DNA from: Stieleria tagensis
GTDB taxonomy: Bacteria > Planctomycetota > Planctomycetia > Pirellulales > Pirellulaceae
Length of the DNA stretch: 59,956 nt
NCBI RefSeq assembly: GCF_024129865.1
Contig: NZ_JAMYFE010000119.1
Coordinates: forward strand, 1 to 59,956
Direction: 5' to 3'
Position 1 is the stretch's first letter, and every line of letters starts with the position of its first letter. Both the position numbers and the translations under genes were made by a program. This document shows, piece by piece, positions 55,736 to 59,956 of the stretch. Under the pieces are notes generated by a model. It was not told where the DNA came from. It searched no databases and saw only the letters and a program-made list of their open reading frames with translations.

Positions 55736-56475
55736 TCCATCAATGGCCATGACTCTGCCAAGGTGCCAAAGTCGGCCATCTTCAAATAGCCGCGGACACG
55801 GTCGATCGTGCGGTTCATAAAATCCTTGTCATTGCGGAACATCGGCCCGTGGCTGGGCGCGAGCCATTTCACGTCGCTGTCGCGGATTCGTTCCAAAGAA
55901 CCGATGAAGGCTTTGATGTCGCTGCCGTGATGGGCGTCGATAGCGCCGATGCAACCATCACGATAGATGTTGTCGCCACTCATCAGCACGTCGCCGAGTC
56001 GAAAGGCGAGCTGGCTGTTGGTGTGCCCCGGCGTGTGCCAAACCTCGACCTTTAACTTGCCGACTTCGATGATGTCGCCGTCGTTGACTTGAATTTCAAC
56101 GTCGACTTTCGGCATCTCCATTTTCAGGTTTTGCGCTTCGATTTCTGCCAGCGTCCACAACGTGTCGCCTTCGGTCAGCGGTCGGACCGCGTTGGGATGG
56201 GCGGTGACCGTGGTTTTCAGAATTGACTTGAGTTTTGCCAATCCCTGAATGTGATCCACGTCGGCGTGTGTCGCGATCAGCGTCTTGCAGCGAGAAAGGG
56301 GGAAATCGAGATTGCGGATGATGTCCACAAAATCGTCGACCGTTTCCTCGTACCCGATATCGACCAGCGCCCATTCGTCGTCGTCATAGATCAGATAGAC
56401 ATTGCATCCCAGCACTTCTCGGGCCTGGAAATTCAGTTCAATGATGCCGGGGAAAAGAGGGTTGCGTTGGATCAT
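55684..56475 (-). CDS. Metallo-beta-lactamase-fold hydrolase
   Basis: A 263-residue MBL-fold protein. The metal-binding block is ATHADVDHIQG (His70, Asp72, Asp74, His75), where the second His of the usual HxHxDH is replaced by Asp. Later come WHTPGHTNSQ and SGDNIYRDGC, supplying the remaining metal ligands, and the final SHGP. It likely hydrolyses an ester or thioester; the substrate is unknown. The ORF is antisense to the comB end over 52 bases. It lies 34 bases from the epimerase gene upstream on the same strand. Confidence 0.87.
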   Translation of the reverse strand: MIQRNPLFPGIIELNFQAREVLGCNVYLIYDDDEWALVDIGYEETVDDFVDIIRNLDFPLSRCKTLIATHADVDHIQGLAKLKSILKTTVTAHPNAVRPLTEGDTLWTLAEIEAQNLKMEMPKVDVEIQVNDGDIIEVGKLKVEVWHTPGHTNSQLAFRLGDVLMSGDNIYRDGCIGAIDAHHGSDIKAFIGSLERIRDSDVKWLAPSHGPMFRNDKDFMNRTIDRVRGYLKMADFGTLAESWPLMDQWDEEVAAGTLPDGLA

Positions 56476-56509
56476 TCGTTCAAGAGGGTTATCGAAAAGC
56501 TTGGGGCAG

Positions 56510-57436
56510 TCATTCTACGTTGGCATGCAAGACATCCGCCAGCCCGTGGCGATAGTCAGGGTAGCGCAGGGAAGGCAACAATTCGCGGCGCAGTTTTCGA
56601 TTCCAGATGCGTTTATTGCTGTTGCTGCGCATCCGAACCGGGGCATCTGCCGGCGGATCGACAAAGCTTGGGGGCGACACACCGCATTGTCGAGCGATCT
56701 CGCGGTAGAAATCCCCCCTGACGACCGGAGCATCGTCACTGACCAGATACAACCGAGACTGTGTGCCGACCGGTTGCGGCTGGCCAACGACGGCCGGATC
56801 CATTTGCCGCCACGCTGCCAGGGTGGCCCGCGCCGCATCGTGCACATGAATCAAATTTAAAAAACCAGATTCCGGCGAGGCGATTTCTCGGCCGGCAATC
56901 ACATCTGCGGCACGTGGCACTCGCCCCGGGCCGTAAATCCCAGCCAATCGCAGGATTCTCCACGGCGTTTGGGGACGCATCGCGTGCAACAGTTGCTCGG
57001 CCTGTAGATGCACTTTGCCGCCCAACCGGTCCGGGTGCGTGGGGGAGGTTTCATCGACCCAGCGGCCATCGGTTTGATGATAAACCCCGGTCGTGCTGAT
57101 GTAGCAAATTCGGGCATCGGCGGGCAAAAACGACAGCAAATTCCGCAGCCCACCGACCTGTGACTCGTAGCGTCCGAGCCGGCTTTCGCGGTCGTAACTG
57201 ACCGCCACCAGCACGCGCGCCGCGGCCGAGAGTTGCCGCAGCGGTAAATTATTGATGCTGCGACGGTCCGTCCAATCGAATCGAATCGGATGAAATCCGG
57301 ACTTTGCCATCGCCAAACAGCGGTTTTGATGGCGGGTTGTCGCGTAAACCGTTGCGCCCTGTGTGCGTGCCAAATGAGCCACTTTTTGACCTAAATAGCC
57401 TGCGCCGACCACTAAAACGTCCGTATTGTCATTCAT
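56510..57436 (-). CDS. NAD(P)-dependent epimerase/dehydratase-family protein
   Basis: A 308-residue extended short-chain dehydrogenase-like protein. The dinucleotide site is VLVVGAGYLGQKVA (GxGYxG). YISTTGVYHQTDGRWVDETS places Tyr in a Ser-Thr-Gly-Val-Tyr motif, and LRLAGIYGPGR follows, as in the YeeZ/SDR_a subfamily. The catalytic Lys of a YxxxK motif is not obvious. It may reduce or isomerise a nucleotide sugar or related compound, but the substrate is unknown. MBL and this gene are on one strand and may be co-transcribed. Confidence 0.82.
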   Translation of the reverse strand: MNDNTDVLVVGAGYLGQKVAHLARTQGATVYATTRHQNRCLAMAKSGFHPIRFDWTDRRSINNLPLRQLSAAARVLVAVSYDRESRLGRYESQVGGLRNLLSFLPADARICYISTTGVYHQTDGRWVDETSPTHPDRLGGKVHLQAEQLLHAMRPQTPWRILRLAGIYGPGRVPRAADVIAGREIASPESGFLNLIHVHDAARATLAAWRQMDPAVVGQPQPVGTQSRLYLVSDDAPVVRGDFYREIARQCGVSPPSFVDPPADAPVRMRSNSNKRIWNRKLRRELLPSLRYPDYRHGLADVLHANVE

Positions 57437-57483
57437 TCGGGCTTTTTCCGGGACTTTTCAATTTTGCGAGTGTTGAGGCTACA

Positions 57484-58695
57484 ATGGGGCGACCGTTCGA
57501 CAATTCAGCCTTCCGCACCAGGGACTCTGCTTTGATCCAGTGTGACTGCCTTCCATCGATTCACCGCAGCGGCCGAACCGTCGGCGTTGTTGTATCGTCA
57601 ATTGTGTTCCTGTTCACGCTAGGAATTCCCGCAATCGGACCGCCGCTGCTAGCCGATGACGCACCCTCGGCGTCCGTCCCGACAGTTGCCGGGTCCAGCC
57701 GCAGCGCTTTTGAAACTCTGGAATCGGCCGAAGCCGGTTCACAGGCATCTCACCACGGCACACGCGTCAGCGTGCCTGTTGACTTGGAACCGTTACTAGA
57801 ACGCGGCGGCACACCGGCATCGCTCGACCATTTGCGGAGCATGGAGCGACAACAGCAGCAAGTTGCCGCCAAAGCCTCGCGGTGCACCGTCAGTGTCAAA
57901 ATCGGTCCGGCGCAAGGATGTGGCGTCATCATCACTGGTTCAGGCTACATCGTCACCGCAGCACACGTCGCAATGCGACCGGGCAAAGCCGCCGTGGTGA
58001 CGCTGTCTGATGGCCATCAAGTCACCGCGACGACATTGGGCATGAATCGCCATGTTGATGCCGGACTGATGCGGATCAACCCTGGACAAAACGCAGGCAA
58101 ACCGTGGCCGCACGCCAGCTTGGGCACCAGCGACGAATTGGTGCCGGGCATGTGGTGCATCGCGATGGGCCATCCCGGCGGCTACGACTCCGCCCGTGGA
58201 ACAGTCATCCGCGTCGGCCGTTTACTGGAAGTCCGCCCCGACGTCTTGGTCAGCGATTGCGCCCTGATCGGTGGCGACAGTGGCGGCCCGCTGTTCGACA
58301 TGGCCGGCGAACTCATTGCCGTGCACAGCCGGATCGGAAATGACGTCACCGAGAATTTGCATGTGCCGATCGATCACTACGACTATTCTTGGGAACGGAT
58401 GGCGTCCGGCGAGGCCTGGGGTTTTCTACCGAACTTTAAACCCACCTTGGGTGTCACCGGCAATCAGTCCGACAGCGTCGCGCGCATCATCGCCGTGAAG
58501 AATGGATCACCGGCTGAAAACGGCGGGCTACTGGCGGAAGACGTCGTCGAACAGTTCGGAGAAAAAGTCATTCTGAATTTCCAATCGCTCAAGGATGCCG
58601 TTGCCGACACGATGCCGGGTGAACGCGTGCCGATCTGGGTACGTCGCGGCAGTGGAAGGATCCGATTGGTGGTCGAAATTGGCCGTTCCGGATAA
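57484..58695 (+). CDS. HtrA-like serine protease with C-terminal PDZ domain
   Basis: From ATG 57484 the product has 403 residues. A signal peptide (SSIVFLFTLGIPAIGPPLLA) is followed by the trypsin-type fold with an intact triad: His161 in TAAHVAM, Asp192 in HVDAGL and Ser266 in GGDSGGPLFD. A C-terminal PDZ domain runs from about 312 (PAENGGLLAEDVVEQFGEKV). It should be an envelope protease acting on misfolded proteins. The frame opens at 57304 inside the epimerase gene, but the signal peptide and ATG spacing favour 57484. The degenerate relative follows after 75 bases. Confidence 0.9.
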   Translation: MGRPFDNSAFRTRDSALIQCDCLPSIHRSGRTVGVVVSSIVFLFTLGIPAIGPPLLADDAPSASVPTVAGSSRSAFETLESAEAGSQASHHGTRVSVPVDLEPLLERGGTPASLDHLRSMERQQQQVAAKASRCTVSVKIGPAQGCGVIITGSGYIVTAAHVAMRPGKAAVVTLSDGHQVTATTLGMNRHVDAGLMRINPGQNAGKPWPHASLGTSDELVPGMWCIAMGHPGGYDSARGTVIRVGRLLEVRPDVLVSDCALIGGDSGGPLFDMAGELIAVHSRIGNDVTENLHVPIDHYDYSWERMASGEAWGFLPNFKPTLGVTGNQSDSVARIIAVKNGSPAENGGLLAEDVVEQFGEKVILNFQSLKDAVADTMPGERVPIWVRRGSGRIRLVVEIGRSG

Positions 58696-58770
58696 CGACC
58701 GCTTCCCCGCTTTGAACTGCCGCCGGTTATCCCATCGCCCTTCACGTTTCTTCTCTTTCCAACGCCACTC

Positions 58771-59862
58771 ATGACTGATCCATCGCTTTCACAGTCGCCC
58801 CTCAGCCGCTTAGTGGCTGTCGCGATGGCGCCGCTGTGCACCACAACTCGATTGTTCGTTGGCACACTCTTGCTAGTCGCAATGATCGTTCCCGCCGCCG
58901 CGCAATCACCCGCGGATTGGATTGGACATGGCAATTCAGCCGCCTCGATCGCCTCGCGTGACAGTGGCACGATGATGCGATTGGTGCAACCACTTTCGGA
59001 TGCGGTTGAAAAGTCGGTCGTCCAAGTGTTTTGCAACGGCCGCGTCGTGTCATTGGGCACCGTGGTTTCGGCAGACGGATACATCATCACCAAACGCAGT
59101 GAATTGAGTGGTGATCCGATTTCGGTGCGTGTTCCGAACGGCAAAAAAATCGCAGCCCGCGTTTCCGCGGTCCGCCCCGACAACGACTTGGCGTTGATCA
59201 AACTCGATGGCAGCGATGATTCCGAGTGGGACATTCGCCCGGCAACCTTCAGCAACCCCGAACCGCCAACCGGTAGCTTTGTGATCTCGCCGGGACGCGA
59301 AGGATTCACGTTTGGACTGGGCGTGTTGGGCGTTTCGTCACGCCACATTGGCCATCAAGGCCGATTGGGAGTGCGTTTTTACAACACGCCCAGCGGCCCG
59401 GCGACGGTGCTGCGTGTGGCGCCACACAGCGGTGCCGAAGAAGCGGGACTGCAAGACGGTGACCGTATTTTGAAGATCAACGACCTGGAAATCCTTGGCT
59501 CACAAGCCGCCATCAGCACGTTGGGGAAAATGTATCCCGGCGACGTTGTCCGACTAACGATCGTGCGTGGCGATGACACGATCGAACGCGATGCGATGAT
59601 GAGTGACCAAGCGGTGCTGATGGAATCCAAGAACGACGCCAAAGTCAATGGTCCACGCAACGTTCGCCTAAGCGGGTTCGATAGCGTGATGCAGCACGAC
59701 ACGGTGTTGGCACCCAACCAGTGTGGCGGCCCGCTGCTCGATAGCAACGGCAATGTGATTGGCATCAACATCGCCCGCGCCGGTCGCGTGGTGTCCTATG
59801 CCTTACCCGCCTCATTGGTCAGCGCCGAAATCATCAGCATGCTCGAAGAAGCACGCCGCTAA
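58771..59862 (+). CDS. HtrA-like protein with internal PDZ domain and altered catalytic residues
   Basis: A 363-residue exported protein (signal LFVGTLLLVAMIVPAAA). The first barrel is recognisable (LGTVVSADGYIITKRSELSG, RPDNDLALIKLD). Position 110, where His should be, is Ser; Asp139 is kept. The second barrel begins SFVISPGREGFTFGLGVLGV, is interrupted by a PDZ domain at about 209-285, then resumes with APNQCGGPLLDSNGNVIGIN, where the Ser of GNSGGPL is Cys318. The QCGG pattern resembles 3C-like cysteine proteases, but without the His the classical triad is incomplete. It may be a regulatory pseudoprotease. ATG 58771 lies 75 bases after the preceding HtrA-like gene. Confidence 0.82.
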   Translation: MTDPSLSQSPLSRLVAVAMAPLCTTTRLFVGTLLLVAMIVPAAAQSPADWIGHGNSAASIASRDSGTMMRLVQPLSDAVEKSVVQVFCNGRVVSLGTVVSADGYIITKRSELSGDPISVRVPNGKKIAARVSAVRPDNDLALIKLDGSDDSEWDIRPATFSNPEPPTGSFVISPGREGFTFGLGVLGVSSRHIGHQGRLGVRFYNTPSGPATVLRVAPHSGAEEAGLQDGDRILKINDLEILGSQAAISTLGKMYPGDVVRLTIVRGDDTIERDAMMSDQAVLMESKNDAKVNGPRNVRLSGFDSVMQHDTVLAPNQCGGPLLDSNGNVIGINIARAGRVVSYALPASLVSAEIISMLEEARR

Positions 59863-59956
59863 CGCCAGGAACCGGCAACAGCACGAATCCAGCCGGATCA
59901 AGACTGTAGCTGGCCTCTGTGAGCTGGCGATTACCCACAAATGGCAACCCGACGCG
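59863..59956. other. Window end with start of another palindromic repeat
   Basis: No gene is seen. The last bases read GCAACCCGACGCG, which is the opening word of the palindromic family at 24.4, 45.3 and 51.5 kb, so a fourth copy is probably cut by the window edge. Confidence 0.45.

Noticed and set aside
1-59956. tRNA, rRNA, transposase, integrase or prophage genes
   Set aside because: I looked for typical tRNA ends, IS-type DDE/recombinase proteins and phage proteins on both strands and found none that I can support.

Overview
The window looks like chromosomal DNA from a member of the Planctomycetota, most likely a Rhodopirellula-like Pirellulaceae. Lineage-typical markers are an adjacent DUF1552 and DUF1587/1592/1588/1585 cytochrome pair, a giant exported protein with an LENLESRQLMAAD-type N-terminal signature, a Tat-exported Gfo/Idh/MocA oxidoreductase, a membrane serine/threonine kinase, a planctomycete-style HU protein and dispersed GCGTCAGCGAGGGAT palindromes. 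The assignment is inference from protein content, not from rRNA, which is absent. The first 20 bases match the Illumina Nextera transposon end with one extra A, so the window probably begins at a contig edge carrying leftover adapter.

Layout. 0.3-9.8 kb: an unrecognised protein, the DUF1552/DUF1592 operon (-), a hotdog thioesterase (-), an ACT-domain protein (+), csrA and fliW (-), a zinc-ribbon/TerB-like protein followed by an apparently signal-bearing methyltransferase (+), and a small zinc-binding protein. 9.8-15 kb: an ArsB/NhaD-type permease, mcsB and mcsA (-), trpE (+) and a small membrane protein. 15-27 kb: a multi-pass Ser/Thr kinase (+) converging on a 2122-residue exported protein (-), a coiled-coil membrane protein, a cardiolipin synthase and a PGPGW-like membrane protein. 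27-31 kb: an NTE-like patatin phospholipase, a small coiled-coil protein and a membrane protein with an Arg/Gly/Trp-rich segment. 31.9-41.3 kb: rpoB, rpoC and an LPG-synthase-type flippase domain protein, with strong hairpins between them. 41.3-41.8 kb: three copies of a 180-bp hairpin-rich tandem repeat. 41.8-51.2 kb (-): an S46 peptidase, a Gfo/Idh/MocA oxidoreductase, HU with a clear terminator, and a thioredoxin/cyclophilin/cadherin-like giant protein. 51.7-59.9 kb: yidD and an IscA-type Fe-S protein (-), a GlpG-type rhomboid, MATE transporter and ComB-like gene cluster (+), a metallo-beta-lactamase-fold hydrolase and an NAD(P)-binding epimerase (-), and two HtrA-like proteins (+), one with an intact triad and one degenerate.

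How the genes work together. Much of the window is housekeeping (transcription, tryptophan synthesis, Fe-S assembly, nucleoid). A theme of envelope protein quality control is visible: the S46 peptidase, rhomboid, two HtrA-like proteins, the Trx-PPIase giant, YidD and McsAB. CsrA and its antagonist FliW sit together without other flagellar genes. Three or four copies of a nested palindromic repeat family and the 180-bp array occupy the larger intergenic gaps. No CRISPR array, transposase, prophage, tRNA or rRNA was seen, and I do not see a complete multi-gene defence system. The most unusual items are the HtrA-like protein with a PDZ domain inside its trypsin fold and a Cys in place of Ser, the methyltransferase with an export-type N-terminus, the 180-bp hairpin array, and a plus-strand terminator that no plus-strand gene explains.
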